Positions 52,913 through 63,283 of a stretch of DNA of 64,000 nt are shown one piece after another (the stretch's first letter is position 1; each line of letters opens with the position of its first letter). Where the stretch lies: the NCBI RefSeq assembly GCF_900115395.1, contig NZ_FOWE01000010.1, positions 124,001-188,000 on the forward strand, written 5' to 3'. This DNA is from Geodermatophilus obscurus. Lineage in GTDB: Bacteria; Actinomycetota; Actinomycetes; Mycobacteriales; Geodermatophilaceae. Under the pieces are notes generated by a model. The model searched no databases. It saw nothing but the letters and a program-made list of their open reading frames with translations, and was not told the origin of the DNA. The position numbers and the translations under genes were made by a program.

Positions 52913-53365
52913 CTAGTGCGTGCGGGCGCCGCGCGGGTGCCCGGCCTGGTCGGACAGCTGGCGGAGGCCGTTGACGATCCCGCCGACGAGGTCGCCGGAC
53001 GAGAACGAGTTGGTCATCGACAGCACCGCGAGCGCGCAGGCGCGGTCGGGCAGTCGGCGGGCGGCCGAGGCCCCGGTGACCACCTCGATGACCCGCTGCC
53101 CCGGCGAGATCGCCAGCAGCACCGAGTCGGCGGGGTCGCCGCCGCGCGCGTGCAGCTCCTCGGCGCGGATGCGGGTCTTGGGGCCGAGGTCACCGATGTA
53201 GAGGGTGAACCGCAGGCCGGTCTCGCGCGAGGACATCGTCAGCGCCTCGTCGAGCCGCGCCAGCTCGCGGTAGCTGAAGATCGTGTCGTAACCCTCGTCG
53301 GCACGGTTCGGCGCGGTGACGTCCGTTCCGCTGTCGTGGGGTTCGGCATCCAGCACGCGGGTCAT
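52913..53365 (-). CDS. DUF5130 (TPM-like) protein
   Basis: A 150-residue protein. FSYRELARLDEALTMSSRET, LRFTLYIGDLG, LLAISPGQRVIEVVTGASAA and LAVLSMTNSFSSGDLVGGIV are typical of the actinobacterial DUF5130/TPM-phosphatase-fold proteins found next to pepN. Function unknown; it lacks a signal peptide and membrane helix. Confidence 0.88.
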   Translation of the reverse strand: MTRVLDAEPHDSGTDVTAPNRADEGYDTIFSYRELARLDEALTMSSRETGLRFTLYIGDLGPKTRIRAEELHARGGDPADSVLLAISPGQRVIEVVTGASAARRLPDRACALAVLSMTNSFSSGDLVGGIVNGLRQLSDQAGHPRGARTH

Positions 53366-53419
53366 CGCCGGCCTCCGGGGTCGGTCGTGGAGTGGAGAGG
53401 GAGGGGGTTCACGCTCGGG

Positions 53420-53851
53420 TCACCAGGTGCCGCGGGCCCCGCCGAGCGGGCCGCCGGGCGCGGGGGCCGGGCCGTCGGCCGAGGCCGCCGTGGCGCCACG
53501 GGTGCCGGCGATGACGCTGGAGCCGACGGTGCTCGAACCGGAACCCGAGCCGGACCCCGAGGTGAGCACGCCGGTGCCGTCGCCGGAGGCGCCGTGGCCG
53601 GAGCTGATCGACGCCGTCTCGCCGTAGAGCGAGGAGCCGACCGCCTGGGTGTCGCCCTCGCCCGCGGCGTGCGCCGGGGCGTTGCGGGGCTGCGGCTCGT
53701 ACCAGACCGGCTCGTGGTCCCACGGCTGCCCCGGCTTGTAGACGACGCCTTGGCGCTTGCGACCGCCGGGCAGGTAGGTCAGCGCCCAGAACAGGACGTA
53801 GACGGCCAGCGGCGCGACGACAAAGACGAGCAGGGTCTCGACGACGGTCAC
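53420..53851 (-). CDS. ctaJ: CtaJ-like cytochrome oxidase accessory membrane protein
   Basis: A 143-residue protein. One N-terminal helix (VETLLVFVVAPLAVYVLFWA) is followed by YKPGQPWDHEPVWYEPQP, the conserved patch of the aa3-type cytochrome oxidase subunit CtaJ described in mycobacteria. The rest is low-complexity Gly/Ser/Ala (a run of GSGSGSGSS), longer than usual. The assignment rests on this pattern and on neighbours. Confidence 0.7.
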   Translation of the reverse strand: MTVVETLLVFVVAPLAVYVLFWALTYLPGGRKRQGVVYKPGQPWDHEPVWYEPQPRNAPAHAAGEGDTQAVGSSLYGETASISSGHGASGDGTGVLTSGSGSGSGSSTVGSSVIAGTRGATAASADGPAPAPGGPLGGARGTW

Positions 53852-53880
53852 GCCCGGAATCTACCGCCCACCGTGATCAC

Positions 53881-55314
53881 CTATGCGTCGGCGTCCCAGC
53901 ACGGCGGGTGGCGATCCGCCCACGGCCGCGCCTCCTCCAGCGAGGCCGCCAGGGCGATCAGCGTGACCTCGTCGGCCGGGCGCCCGACGAGCATGGTGCC
54001 CACGGGCAGGCCGTCGTCGGTCCAGTGCAGCGGGACACTGACGGCCGGCTGCCCGGTCACGTTGTAGAGCGCGGTGAACGCGGCGTAGCGCTCGTTGCGC
54101 GCGAAGTCCTCGGCGCCGTCGCCGTCGGCGTCGAACCAGCCCAGCGGGCGCGGCGTCATCGTGGTCACCGGCGCCAGCAGGACGTCGAAGGCGTCGACGG
54201 CGGCGACGTAGCGCCGGGAGAACAGCCGCAGGACGGTCAGCGCCTCCATCGCCTCCTGCGCGGACAGCGCGAGCCCGCGGGCGCGCAGCTCGCGGGTGAG
54301 CGGCCGCAGCTCCGCCACCCGGTCGGCCGGCACCGGCAGCAGCGTCCCGGTCAGCGACCACACCCGCTCGAAGGCGCGCAGCAGGTCGGGGCCCAGCAGG
54401 CCGCCCGGCACGTCGACGACCTCGTGGCCGAGGGACTCCAGCAGCCGCGCGGCGTCGTCGAGGGCCGCGGCCACCTCCGGCTGCACGACCGCGCCGGGCA
54501 TCGGGGACTCCAGGGCCCGGCCGATGCGCAGCCGGCCCACCGGACGGTCGGCAGCGGCGAGGAAGGTCTCGCCGGGCGGCAGCGGCGGCGCCCACGCCGG
54601 GTCGCCTGTGACCGGGCCGGCCATGGCGTCCAGCATCGCGGCGGCGTCGCGGACGGTGCGGGCCAGCGGGCCGTTGGTGCCCAGGCCGGTGACGTCGTTG
54701 CCGAAGGGGGCGTTGCTGACCCGGCCGCGCGCGGGCTTGACGCCGACCAGTCCGTTGACGCTCGCCGGGATCCGGATCGACCCGCCGCCGTCGCTCCCCT
54801 GCGCGAACGGCAGCATGCCGGCGGCCACGGCGACGGCGGCGCCGCCGCTGGAGCCCCCGGCCAGCAGGGCCGGGTCCCAGGGGCAGCGGGCGGGGCCGAC
54901 CAGGTCGTTGTCGGTGTAGGCGGGGAAACCGAACTCGGGGGTGCTGGTCTTGCCCACGCTGATCGTCCCCGCGGCGGCCAGCCGGGTGACGACGGCGTCG
55001 TCGACCGTGGGGACGAAGTCGGCCAGGACGGCGCTGCCGAAGGTGGTGCGCACGCCGGCGGTGCTGTTGAGGTCCTTGATCGCCGTCGGCACGCCGAGCA
55101 GCGGCGGCAGGTCGCCGCCGCGCAGCGCCACCCGGTCGGCCTGCGCGGCGGCGGCCAGCGCCCGCTCGGGCGTGACGGTGACGAACGCGCCGAGGCCGGC
55201 GTCGAGGGCCTCGACGCGGGCCAGGGCGTGGCGCACCAGCTCGGTGGGGCTCACCTCCCCCGCGCGGACGGCGGCCGCCTGCTCGAGCGCGGTGAGGTCG
55301 TGCAGCTGCGTCAC
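53881..55314 (-). CDS. Amidase (amidase-signature family)
   Basis: A 477-residue protein. The Ser-cisSer-Lys triad lies in GVPTAIKDLNSTAG (Lys), LLAGGSSGGAAVAVAAGMLP (cis-Ser) and AQGSDGGGSIRIPASVNGLV (nucleophile Ser). NVTGQPAVSVPLHWTDDGLP VG is the usual C-terminal block. Fatty-amide or aryl-amide hydrolases and indoleacetamide hydrolases share this plan; the substrate is not evident. It is divergent from the kynureninase gene, so an aromatic amide link is possible but unproven. Confidence 0.93.
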   Translation of the reverse strand: MTQLHDLTALEQAAAVRAGEVSPTELVRHALARVEALDAGLGAFVTVTPERALAAAAQADRVALRGGDLPPLLGVPTAIKDLNSTAGVRTTFGSAVLADFVPTVDDAVVTRLAAAGTISVGKTSTPEFGFPAYTDNDLVGPARCPWDPALLAGGSSGGAAVAVAAGMLPFAQGSDGGGSIRIPASVNGLVGVKPARGRVSNAPFGNDVTGLGTNGPLARTVRDAAAMLDAMAGPVTGDPAWAPPLPPGETFLAAADRPVGRLRIGRALESPMPGAVVQPEVAAALDDAARLLESLGHEVVDVPGGLLGPDLLRAFERVWSLTGTLLPVPADRVAELRPLTRELRARGLALSAQEAMEALTVLRLFSRRYVAAVDAFDVLLAPVTTMTPRPLGWFDADGDGAEDFARNERYAAFTALYNVTGQPAVSVPLHWTDDGLPVGTMLVGRPADEVTLIALAASLEEARPWADRHPPCWDADA

Positions 55315-55351
55315 GGTCGGCGACGCTAGTGCCGCGGGGTAGACAGGCGCC

Positions 55352-56608
55352 GTGCAGCTCACCCGTGCCGCCGCCGAGGCGCTCGACGACGCCGATCCGC
55401 TGGCCGGCTTCCGCGGCCGGTTCGCCGGCACCGACGACGACGGCCCGGTCTACCTCGACGGCAACTCGCTGGGCCGCATGCCCCTCGACACCCCTGCTGC
55501 GCTGGCGCGGGTGGCCGAGCAGGAGTGGGGCCGCGGGCTGGTGGGGTCGTGGGAGACGTGGATCGACGTCGGCACCCGGGTCGGTGACCTGATCGGCACC
55601 GGCGTCCTGGGCGCGCGCCCCGGTGAGGTGCTGCTGGCCGACTCCACCTCCGTCGACCTCTACAAGCTGCTCGTGGCCGCCGCCGACGCCCGCCCGGGCC
55701 GCGACGTGCTCGTCTGCTGCGCCGACGACTTCCCCACCGACCGCTACGTCGTCGCCGGGGTGGCCGCCGCCCGCGGCATGACCGTCCGCGAGGTGCCCGC
55801 CGACGTCGACGAGGGCCTCGACCCGGCGGTGCTCGCCGGCGCGCTCGACGAGCGGGTCGCCGTCGTCGTGCTGTCGGCGGTGGCCTACCGCTCGGGCGCG
55901 CTGGCCGACGTCGCGGCGGTGACGGCGGCCGCCCGCGACGCCGGCGCCCTGGTGCTGTGGGACCTCTCGCACGCCGCCGGCGCGGTGGCGCTGGACCTCG
56001 CGGCGGACGGCGTCGACCTCGCCGTCGGCTGCACGTACAAGTACCTCAACGGCGGGCCGGGCGCGCCGGCGTTCCTCTACGTGCGGCGGGAGCTGCAGGA
56101 GGAGCTGCGCCAGCCGATCTGGGGCTGGTTCGGCCAGCGCGACCAGTTCGGCATGGGCCCGGCCTACGACCCGGTGCCCGGGATCGGCCGCTTCGCCGTC
56201 GGGACGCCGCCGGTGCTGGCCGCCGCGGCGGTCGAGGTGGGCGTGCGGCTCGTGGCCGAGGCCGGGATGGACCGGCTCGCGGCCAAGGGCCGGGCGCTGA
56301 CCGGGCTGCTGGTGGCGCTGGCCGACGCACACCTGGCCCCGCACGGCGTCGCGCTGGCCAGCCCGCGGGACCCGGCGCGGCGGGGGTCGCACGTGACGCT
56401 CGCGCACCCGCACGCGTGGCAGCTCACCCGGGCGCTGGTCGACCGCGGCGTGGTGCCCGACTTCCGCACCCCCGACCGCGTCCGGTTCGGCCCCGCACCG
56501 CTCTACACCCGGTTCGTCGACGTGTGGGACGCCGTCGACCGGTTCCGCGCGCTGCTCGACGACGGCGGCTGGACCGCCTACCCCGCGGAGCGCTCCCGCG
56601 TCACCTGA
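55352..56608 (+). CDS. kynU: Kynureninase
   Basis: A 418-residue fold-type I PLP enzyme. VYLDGNSLGRMPLDTPAALA at the start, VVVLSAVAYRSGALADVAAV, LVLWDLSHAAGAVALDLAA and VGCTYKYLNGGPGAPAFLYV (PLP Lys at about 229) are the kynureninase landmarks, as is WGWFGQRDQFGMGPAYDPVP. It cleaves kynurenine to anthranilate and alanine in tryptophan breakdown. No kynA is seen in the window. GTG start, 37 bases from the divergent amidase start. Confidence 0.95.
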   Translation: MQLTRAAAEALDDADPLAGFRGRFAGTDDDGPVYLDGNSLGRMPLDTPAALARVAEQEWGRGLVGSWETWIDVGTRVGDLIGTGVLGARPGEVLLADSTSVDLYKLLVAAADARPGRDVLVCCADDFPTDRYVVAGVAAARGMTVREVPADVDEGLDPAVLAGALDERVAVVVLSAVAYRSGALADVAAVTAAARDAGALVLWDLSHAAGAVALDLAADGVDLAVGCTYKYLNGGPGAPAFLYVRRELQEELRQPIWGWFGQRDQFGMGPAYDPVPGIGRFAVGTPPVLAAAAVEVGVRLVAEAGMDRLAAKGRALTGLLVALADAHLAPHGVALASPRDPARRGSHVTLAHPHAWQLTRALVDRGVVPDFRTPDRVRFGPAPLYTRFVDVWDAVDRFRALLDDGGWTAYPAERSRVT

Positions 56609-56667
56609 TGAGCGCGGCAGGGGAAGCGATCCCCTCGTCTCGAGGCCCGCGACGTGCGGATCGCCTC

Positions 56668-57534
56668 CTATGCCGCGTCCGGCGCCACGCCGATCGGGTT
56701 GCGGTCGGGGAACAGCCCAGCGGTGACGAGGGCCCGGCGCACGGGCGTGAGCAGCTCGGCCAGCCGGTCGCAGCGCACGTCGCCGATCGCCCGCCAGGGC
56801 GCCAGCGCCAGCCGGTCGGTGTCGGCCTCGATCGCGGTGGTCATCGCCAGGCCCTCGGCGCTGAGCCCGTCGCCGTCGAGCCAGCCGCGGGCGGTGAGCT
56901 GCCCGACGGCGGCGTCCCAGGCACCGTCGTCCCACCCGCGGGCACGCTGCAGCCACTCGCGGTCGACCCGCCCCGCCGCGGCCACCAGCACGTGCGAAGC
57001 CGCGCCGGACACCTCGCGCTCGAGCAGGGCCGCGTTGTGCCCGTCGCCGCGGTGCTCGCGCAGGGTGGTGACCGCCTGCCACAGCGCCAGGTGCGGCTCG
57101 TCGGGCGACGGCAGCGCGGCGTTCGCCGCGGCCAGCGGCCGGCCCGGCGCGTCGTCGACCGCCTCCGCCGCGCCCCGGGCCAGCGCCGCGGCCTCCGCCG
57201 CCTCCGCCGAGGTCACCCACTCCCCCAGCACCCGGCGCAGCGCGGCGTCCGCCCCGGCCAGCCGCGCCTCGAGGGCGGCGGCCGGGGTCACGGCGTCCCA
57301 CACGGCGGGCACGCGGCGGGCGACGAAGCCCGGCGCGAAGTTGTAGAAGGTGGCGGTGACGACCGCCGGGCCCACCGGGCCCAGCGGCGCCGCCCGCAGC
57401 GCGAAGTAGGTCGACCAGAAGCCGGACAGGCCGGCCGCCTCCCCCGCCGACCGCGCCTCCTCGGCGAAGTAGGTGACCGCGTGCAGCGGCTCGGCCAGCG
57501 CCCACAGCCGCCGCCCGGTGCCGGGGGAACTCAC
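56668..57534 (-). CDS. SCO6745-family protein
   Basis: A 288-residue helical protein. It starts RRLWALAEPLHAVTYFAEEA, has AVVTATFYNFAPGFVARRVP and ends DRLFP-type TAGLFPDRNPIG, all typical of the Streptomyces SCO6745 family of unknown function, which combines a helical domain with a winged-helix-like C-terminus. The GTG start overlaps the HNH gene stop (GTGA). Confidence 0.9.
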   Translation of the reverse strand: MSSPGTGRRLWALAEPLHAVTYFAEEARSAGEAAGLSGFWSTYFALRAAPLGPVGPAVVTATFYNFAPGFVARRVPAVWDAVTPAAALEARLAGADAALRRVLGEWVTSAEAAEAAALARGAAEAVDDAPGRPLAAANAALPSPDEPHLALWQAVTTLREHRGDGHNAALLEREVSGAASHVLVAAAGRVDREWLQRARGWDDGAWDAAVGQLTARGWLDGDGLSAEGLAMTTAIEADTDRLALAPWRAIGDVRCDRLAELLTPVRRALVTAGLFPDRNPIGVAPDAA

Positions 57535-58139
57535 GCCGAGACGCTCTCGGGCATGCCGAGCCACTCGTGCCAGCGCGGGTCGACCGTGCGGGCACCCAGC
57601 AGCCGCCACGCCGCACCGCTGGGCGTACGCGGCGGGTGCGGCAGCTTCCAGCCCAGCTCGGCCAGCGACCGGTCGGCCTTGGTGTGGTTGCACCGGCGGC
57701 ACGCGGCGACGACGTTGTCCCAGGTGTGCGTGCCGCCCCGGCTGCGCGGCACGACGTGGTCGATGCTGGTGGCGGAGCTGCCGCAGTAGACGCAGGTCTG
57801 CCCGTCGCGCGTGAACACCGCCCGCCGCGACAGCGGCACCTGGGCCGGGTAGGGCACCCGCACGTAGCGCGTGAGCCGCACCACGACGGGTACCGGGAGG
57901 CTGAGCCGCTCGGCGTGCACGACCTCGGCGGCGGCGTCGACCGGCACCGCCTTCTCGGCCAGGACCAGCACGATCGCGCGCCGGCTGGACACCACGCACA
58001 GCGGCTCGTAGGTGGCGTTGAGGAGCAACGTGGCCGACGTCGTGCCGGACGAGGGCACGGGCAGGCGGGGGACGGGGACGGGGTCGCGCCGCGGACCTGG
58101 GTGGCCCGCCGACGACGACCCGGTCGCGGAACGCGACAC
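57531..58139 (-). CDS. HNH endonuclease-like protein
   Basis: A 202-residue protein. LLLNATYEPLCVVSSRRAIV begins the conserved part. FTRDGQTCVYCGSSATSIDH VVPRSRGG and NVVAACRRCNHTKADRS form a zinc-ribbon HNH with two CxxC pairs and the catalytic His. It matches the M. tuberculosis Rv2469c type of unknown target, and here again is in the pepN-glbO neighbourhood. GTG start, with GGAGGTGATC upstream. Confidence 0.93.
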   Translation of the reverse strand: MSRSATGSSSAGHPGPRRDPVPVPRLPVPSSGTTSATLLLNATYEPLCVVSSRRAIVLVLAEKAVPVDAAAEVVHAERLSLPVPVVVRLTRYVRVPYPAQVPLSRRAVFTRDGQTCVYCGSSATSIDHVVPRSRGGTHTWDNVVAACRRCNHTKADRSLAELGWKLPHPPRTPSGAAWRLLGARTVDPRWHEWLGMPESVSA

Positions 58140-58260
58140 GGATCACCTCCGGACGCCCCGGACCGCCGTACCGGGGCGGCCCGCGGGCAGCCCCATACTG
58201 CCCTGACCGGGGTCACCGGCGCTCGCGGGAACGCACGGGGCTGCCGTTACGGTCGGCCGG

Positions 58261-60378
58261 GTGCGCTACCCAGACGCCGAACGGCTCGACCTGGTCGAGG
58301 ACCTGCACGGCCACCGCGTGGCCGACCCCTACCGCTGGCTGGAGGACCCCGCCGACCCCCGGACGCAGGCGTGGACGGCGGCCCAGGACGCCCTCGCCGC
58401 CGACGTCCTCGGCTCGCTCCCCCTGCGCCCGGCCTTCGCGGCCCGGCTCGAGCAGCTCGTGCACGCCGGCGCCGTCGGCGTCCCGGTGCACCGGGGCGGC
58501 CGCGCGTTCTCCACCCGCCGCGACCCCGGCCAGGAGCACGCCGTCCTGCGGGTCCGCGAGCCCGACGGCACCGTGCGCGTGCTCGTCGACCCGGTGGCGG
58601 TCGACCCGTCCGGGACGACGACGCTCGACGCGTGGTCGCCGTCGTGGGAGGGCGACCGGCTGGCCTACCAGCTGTCCACCGGCGGCGACGAGGAGTCGCG
58701 GCTGCACGTCCTCGACGTCGCCACCGGCGAGCGGCTCGACGGGCCGGTCGACCGCTGCCGCTACTCCCCCGTCGCCTGGCTGCCCGGCGGCGAGGAGCTC
58801 TTCTACGTCCGCCGCCTCGCCCCGGACCGGGTGCCCGCGGGCGAGGAGCAGTTCCACCGCCGCGTCTGGCGCCACCGGGTCGGCGCCGACCCCGACGACG
58901 ACGTCCTCGTGCACGGCGGCACCTTCGACCCGCCCGCCCTCGACCCCACCAACTACTACGGCGTCCGGGTCAGCGCCGACGGCCGCTGGCTGGTCGTCTC
59001 GGCGTCGGCCGGCACCGCACCGCGTGACGACGTCTGGCTGGCCGACCTGACGGGGGACGGCGGGCTGCGGGAGCTGCAGGTCGGCGTCGACGCGCAGACC
59101 GCCGCCTGGGTAGCCCGCGACGGCCGGCTGTGGCTGATGAGCGACCGCGGCACCCCGCGCTGGCGGCTCGCCGTCGCCGATCCCGCCGACCCCGCGACCT
59201 GGCCTGTGGAGGCGTGGGCCGACGTCGTCCCGCAGTCCGACGACGGCGTGCTGTCCGACGTCGCGCTGGTCGACGGGGCGGACGGGTCGCTGCAGGTGCT
59301 CGCCGTCCACTCCGTCGACGCCACCGACCGGCTCTCGGTGTGGGCCGCGGACGGCTCGGGCCGGCTGGCCGACGTGACCGGGCTCCCGCCGGGCAGCGTC
59401 TCCGGTGTCAGCACACCGCCCGAGGGCGGGACGACGGCGTGGGTGGGCTACACCGACCACGCGACCCCGCCGTCGGTGCTGCGCTGGGACGCCGCCGACC
59501 CGACGGCGCTGGCCGAGGACGAGCGCGCGCCCGTGGCCGGGGAGGTGCCGGAGCTGACCGTCGTGGAGACGCACGCGACCTCGCCCGACGGGACGCCGGT
59601 CCACCTGTTCGTGCTGTCGGCTCCGTCCTCGCCCACCCAGCCCCGCCCGGACACCCCCCGCCCGACCGTGCTCTACGGCTACGGCGGGTTCAACGTCCCG
59701 CTCACCCCGTCCTACTCGGCGCAGGCGCTCGCCTGGGTCGCCGCCGGCGGCGTGTGGGCGGTGGCCAACCTCCGTGGCGGCTCCGAGCACGGCGAGGAGT
59801 GGCACCGCGCGGGCATGCGCGAGCGCAAGCAGAACGTCTTCGACGACTTCGCCGCAGCCGGGGAGCACCTGGTCGCGCAGGGCTGGACGACGCACGGGCA
59901 GCTCGCGGTGATGGGCGGGTCCAACGGCGGCCTGCTCGTGGGCGCCACGCTGACCCAGCGGCCCGGCCTCGCCGCGGGCGTCGTGTGCAGCGCGCCGCTG
60001 CTGGACATGGTCCGCTACGAGCGCTTCGGCCTGGGCCGCACCTGGAACGACGAGTACGGCACCGCCGACGACCCCGTGGAGCTCGGCTGGCTTCTCGCCT
60101 ACTCGCCGTACCACAACGTGCGCGAGGGCACCGCCTACCCGGCGACGCTGTTCACGACCTTCGAGTCCGACACCCGGGTCGACCCCCTGCACGCGCGCAA
60201 GCTCGCCGCCGCGCTGCAGGCGGCCACCGCCGGCGACGCCCCGGTGGTGCTGCGGCGGGAGACCTCCGTCGGCCACGGGGCGCGTGCGGTGAGCCGCACC
60301 GTCGGACTGGCCGCCGACCAGCTGGCGTTCCTCGCGGCGGCCACCGGACTGTCGGACCGGAGCGTGCCGGGCTCCTGA
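58261..60378 (+). CDS. Prolyl-oligopeptidase-family serine peptidase (S9A)
   Basis: A 705-residue protein of normal length. DLVEDLHGHRVADPYRWLED at the start is the POP signature. A seven-bladed propeller precedes the hydrolase domain, where VLYGYGGFNVPLTPSYSAQA, AVMGGSNGGLLVGATLTQRP (Ser), TTFESDTRVDPLHARK (Asp) and TSVGHGARAV (His) form the active site. No signal peptide, so a cytoplasmic peptidase acting on short peptides is likely. The very long open frame on the other strand is a GC-driven shadow. Confidence 0.95.
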   Translation: MRYPDAERLDLVEDLHGHRVADPYRWLEDPADPRTQAWTAAQDALAADVLGSLPLRPAFAARLEQLVHAGAVGVPVHRGGRAFSTRRDPGQEHAVLRVREPDGTVRVLVDPVAVDPSGTTTLDAWSPSWEGDRLAYQLSTGGDEESRLHVLDVATGERLDGPVDRCRYSPVAWLPGGEELFYVRRLAPDRVPAGEEQFHRRVWRHRVGADPDDDVLVHGGTFDPPALDPTNYYGVRVSADGRWLVVSASAGTAPRDDVWLADLTGDGGLRELQVGVDAQTAAWVARDGRLWLMSDRGTPRWRLAVADPADPATWPVEAWADVVPQSDDGVLSDVALVDGADGSLQVLAVHSVDATDRLSVWAADGSGRLADVTGLPPGSVSGVSTPPEGGTTAWVGYTDHATPPSVLRWDAADPTALAEDERAPVAGEVPELTVVETHATSPDGTPVHLFVLSAPSSPTQPRPDTPRPTVLYGYGGFNVPLTPSYSAQALAWVAAGGVWAVANLRGGSEHGEEWHRAGMRERKQNVFDDFAAAGEHLVAQGWTTHGQLAVMGGSNGGLLVGATLTQRPGLAAGVVCSAPLLDMVRYERFGLGRTWNDEYGTADDPVELGWLLAYSPYHNVREGTAYPATLFTTFESDTRVDPLHARKLAAALQAATAGDAPVVLRRETSVGHGARAVSRTVGLAADQLAFLAAATGLSDRSVPGS

Positions 60379-60410
60379 CATCTCGTGCAAACCTGACACC
60401 ATGGGCGGTG

Positions 60411-61433
60411 ATGACTGACGCACCCTCCGTAGTTGCCGCTGACGGCGGCCTCGCCGGCGCCATGCCCGACTGCGTCTCCGACCCGGCCACCCTCTGCGCC
60501 CGGGTCTACGAGCTGTCCGGCGTCGACTGGCTGGCCACCCACGCCGACGCCCTGATCGCCACGCCGGCGAGGATCCTGCTGGTCCTCGTGCTCGCCGCGG
60601 TCGTGCGGGCGCTCCTGCACCGGGGCATCCGGCGGCTCACCGACCGCACGGCCACCGGCTCGATGCCGACCATCCTGCGGCCGTGGCGCAACCGGGTCCG
60701 GGCCGCCGACCCCGACGGGGTGGAGACGATCGCCCAGCGGCGCACGCAGCGGGCCGAGGCGATCGGGTCGGTGCTGCGCAGCGTCGCGTCGTTCGTCGTC
60801 ATGGGCATCGCCGTCGTGTTGGTGCTCGGCGAGCTCGGGGTGAACCTGGCGCCGATCATCGCCAGCGCCGGCGTCGTCGGCGTCGCGCTCGGCTTCGGCG
60901 CGCAGAACCTGGTCAAGGACTTCATCGCCGGGATCGGCATCATCCTCGAGGACCAGTACGGCGTCGGGGACGTCGTCGACCTGGGCGAGGCCAGCGGCAC
61001 CGTGGAGGCCGTCGGGCTGCGGATCACCCGACTGCGCGACGTCAACGGCGTCGTCTGGTACGCACGCAACGGCGAGATCCTGCGGGTCGGCAACAAGAGC
61101 CAGGGCTACGCGCAGGTCGTCATCGACATGCCGGTGGCGCACGACACCGACCTCGAGCGCTGCCGCACGGTGATGCAGGAGGTCGCCGACGCGATGTACG
61201 CCGAGGAGGAGTGGGCTGCGGTGCTGCTGGCCGAGCCGGAGTCCCTGGGGGTCGAGCAGATCCTCTCCGAGGGCGTCTTCATGCGGGTCCAGGTGCGCTC
61301 GACCAACGCCGACCAGTGGCGGGTCGGCCGGGAGCTGCGCCTGCGGCTCAAGGAGCGGTTCGTGGTCGAGGGGATCCGGACGCCCCCGCCGCTGATCGGC
61401 GCCACCGCGGCCGGCGCGGCCGGCGCCCGATGA
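60411..61433 (+). CDS. MscS-type mechanosensitive channel
   Basis: A 340-residue protein with three membrane helices. The pore helix region is [20 protein letters not shown], then [20 protein letters not shown], the MscS signature. The beta domain ([26 protein letters not shown]) and mixed C-terminal domain follow. It releases solutes on osmotic downshift. The ATG at 60411 or the GTG one codon earlier could start it; its stop overlaps the next start (ATGA). Confidence 0.94.
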   Translation: MTDAPSVVAADGGLAGAMPDCVSDPATLCARVYELSGVDWLATHADALIATPARILLVLVLAAVVRALLHRGIRRLTDRTATGSMPTILRPWRNRVRAADPDGVETIAQRRTQRAEAIGSVLRSVASFVVMGIAVVLVLGELGVNLAPIIASAGVVGVALGFGAQNLVKDFIAGIGIILEDQYGVGDVVDLGEASGTVEAVGLRITRLRDVNGVVWYARNGEILRVGNKSQGYAQVVIDMPVAHDTDLERCRTVMQEVADAMYAEEEWAAVLLAEPESLGVEQILSEGVFMRVQVRSTNADQWRVGRELRLRLKERFVVEGIRTPPPLIGATAAGAAGAR

Positions 61434-62722
61434 GCGCGGGGGACCCAGCCGGCGGCGACGGGCGCCCGAGCTTCCGGGCGGTCTTCGCCGTCGACGAGTT
61501 CCGGCCGCTGTTCGGCACGTTCACGCTGTCGACCATCGGCGACGAGCTCGCCCGCGTCGCCCTCACCGTCCTCGTCTACCAGCGCACGGACTCGCCGCTG
61601 CTGGCGGCGTTCACCTTCGCGCTGAGCTTCCTGCCGTGGGCGGTGGGCGGGCCGGTGCTCGCGACGCTGGCCGACCGCTTCCCCCGGCACCGCGTGCTCA
61701 TCACCAGCGACGTCCTCCGGGCGGGCCTGGTGGCGCTCATGGCGGTCCCCGGCACGCCCCTGGCTGTGCTCGTGGCGCTGCTGTTCGCCGTCTCCCTCTG
61801 CGCGCCGCCGTTCGAGTCGGCCCGCTCCGCGCTCATGGCCGACGTCCTCGAGGGCGAGCGCTACGCGGTCGCGACCTCGCTGACCAACGTGAGCCTGCAG
61901 CTGGCGCAGGTGATCGGGTTCGTCGCCGCCGGCGCGCTGGTCACCGCGTTCAGCCCGTCGGTGGTGCTGCTGCTCGACGCGGCGACCTTCGCCGTCTCGG
62001 CCCTGTGGCTCGCGGTCGGCCTGCAGCGGCGCCCGGCGCCCGTCGAGTCCTCCGGGGAGCCCTCGTCGGTGTGGCGGGAGGCCGGCGAGGGGCTGCGGCT
62101 GATCGGCGGCAGCCCGCGGCTGCTGGCGATCATCGCGCTGCTGTGGACGGGCACGCTGTTCGCCAACGCCGCCGAGGGCATCGCCGCGCCGCTGACCGAC
62201 GACCTCGGCGAGGGCGCGGTCGCGCTGGGCGTGCTGCTGGCGGCCAACCCGATGGGCGTCACGATCGGCGGCCTCGTCGTCGCCCGGCTGCTCGGGACCG
62301 CGCGCAGCGAGCGCCTCCTGCCGGCGCTGGTCGTGCTGTCCCTGGCACCGGTGCTCCTCGCCGGGCTGGTCGCGCTGGCGGCCGGCCCGGGGCGCGGGGC
62401 GTACGTGCTCGTCGTCGGCCTGCTGTTCGTCGCCGGCCTGGGCGCCTCGTGGACGATCCCGCTCAACGTGGCCTTCGTGCAGGCGGTGCCGCCGGCGATG
62501 CGCGGGCGGGCCTTCGGCGTGGCCGTCAGCGGCCTCTACGGCGTGCAGGGCCTGGGTGCCCTCGGCGCCGGCCTGGCCGCCGAGGGGGTGCCGGCCGCCG
62601 CGGTCGTGGCGATCGCGGGGGGCGTCGGGCTGGTCGCCGTCGTCCCGTGCCTGCTGGCCCTCGTGCGCAGCCGACCCGGCGTGGCGGGACGGCACCGGGC
62701 TGCGGGACCATCGGTGCCATGA
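61430..62722 (+). CDS. MFS transporter (drug-efflux-like)
   Basis: A 430-residue twelve-helix protein. [40 protein letters not shown] and the second-half [20 protein letters not shown] are typical of the MFS 'enterobactin exporter-like' group. Substrate unknown. It overlaps both neighbours by four bases (MscS upstream, GlbO downstream), so the three are co-translated. Confidence 0.92.
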   Translation: MSAGDPAGGDGRPSFRAVFAVDEFRPLFGTFTLSTIGDELARVALTVLVYQRTDSPLLAAFTFALSFLPWAVGGPVLATLADRFPRHRVLITSDVLRAGLVALMAVPGTPLAVLVALLFAVSLCAPPFESARSALMADVLEGERYAVATSLTNVSLQLAQVIGFVAAGALVTAFSPSVVLLLDAATFAVSALWLAVGLQRRPAPVESSGEPSSVWREAGEGLRLIGGSPRLLAIIALLWTGTLFANAAEGIAAPLTDDLGEGAVALGVLLAANPMGVTIGGLVVARLLGTARSERLLPALVVLSLAPVLLAGLVALAAGPGRGAYVLVVGLLFVAGLGASWTIPLNVAFVQAVPPAMRGRAFGVAVSGLYGVQGLGALGAGLAAEGVPAAAVVAIAGGVGLVAVVPCLLALVRSRPGVAGRHRAAGPSVP

Positions 62723-63150
62723 GCGAGGCGAGCCGGTCCCTGCCCTCGGCACGGACCTTCTACGAGGAGGTCGGTGGCGAGCCGGTCTTCGGTGCGCTGG
62801 TCGCCCGCTTCTACGAGGGCGTCCGGTCCGACCCGGTGCTGGCACCGCTCTACCCCCAGGACGACTGGGAGGGCGCCGAGACCCGGCTGCGCCGCTTCCT
62901 CGAGCAGTACTGGGGCGGCCCGACCACCTACTCCCAGCAGCGCGGCCACCCGCGGCTGCGCATGCGGCACGCCCCCTTCGCCATCGGCCCGGCCGAGCGC
63001 GACGCGTGGCTGCGGCACATGCGCGACGCCGTCGACTCCCTCGACCTGACCGCCGAGCAGGACGCCACCCTGTGGGGCTACCTGACGATGGCCGCGCGCA
63101 GCATGCAGAACCGGTTCCCCGACGAGGTGGGCGGCGACCTCTCCCCGTGA
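62719..63150 (+). CDS. glbO: Truncated haemoglobin, group II
   Basis: A 143-residue trHbO protein. Key residues: RFYEGV (Tyr B10), PLYP (Tyr CD1), RMRHAPF (proximal His F8) and DAWLRHM (Trp G8), the set that stabilises O2 in group [21 protein letters not shown] is the family signature. M. tuberculosis GlbO binds O2 and is linked to respiration. It is the last gene of the MscS-MFS-glbO unit. Confidence 0.96.
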   Translation: MSEASRSLPSARTFYEEVGGEPVFGALVARFYEGVRSDPVLAPLYPQDDWEGAETRLRRFLEQYWGGPTTYSQQRGHPRLRMRHAPFAIGPAERDAWLRHMRDAVDSLDLTAEQDATLWGYLTMAARSMQNRFPDEVGGDLSP

Positions 63151-63283
63151 CCGCCCCGTTCCGGGGGTCGGCGACGGCCGGCACGGGTAGCATCCGTACC
63201 GGAACACAGCGTCGCGGGGGACGCTGGAAACACGGCCTCCGACCGGTCTCGGGGGCCCGCTCCCGGGGGAGGCCCGCCCACCC

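Noticed and set aside
53861-58216. A 1451-codon minus-strand frame crossing amidase, kynureninase, SCO6745 and HNH genes
   Set aside because: It overlaps four well-supported genes on both strands and its translation is low-complexity.
58213-60423. A 736-codon open frame antisense to the S9 peptidase
   Set aside because: Its composition is Arg/Gly/Ala/Val with no domain; it is the mirror of third-position GC bias over a clear S9 gene.
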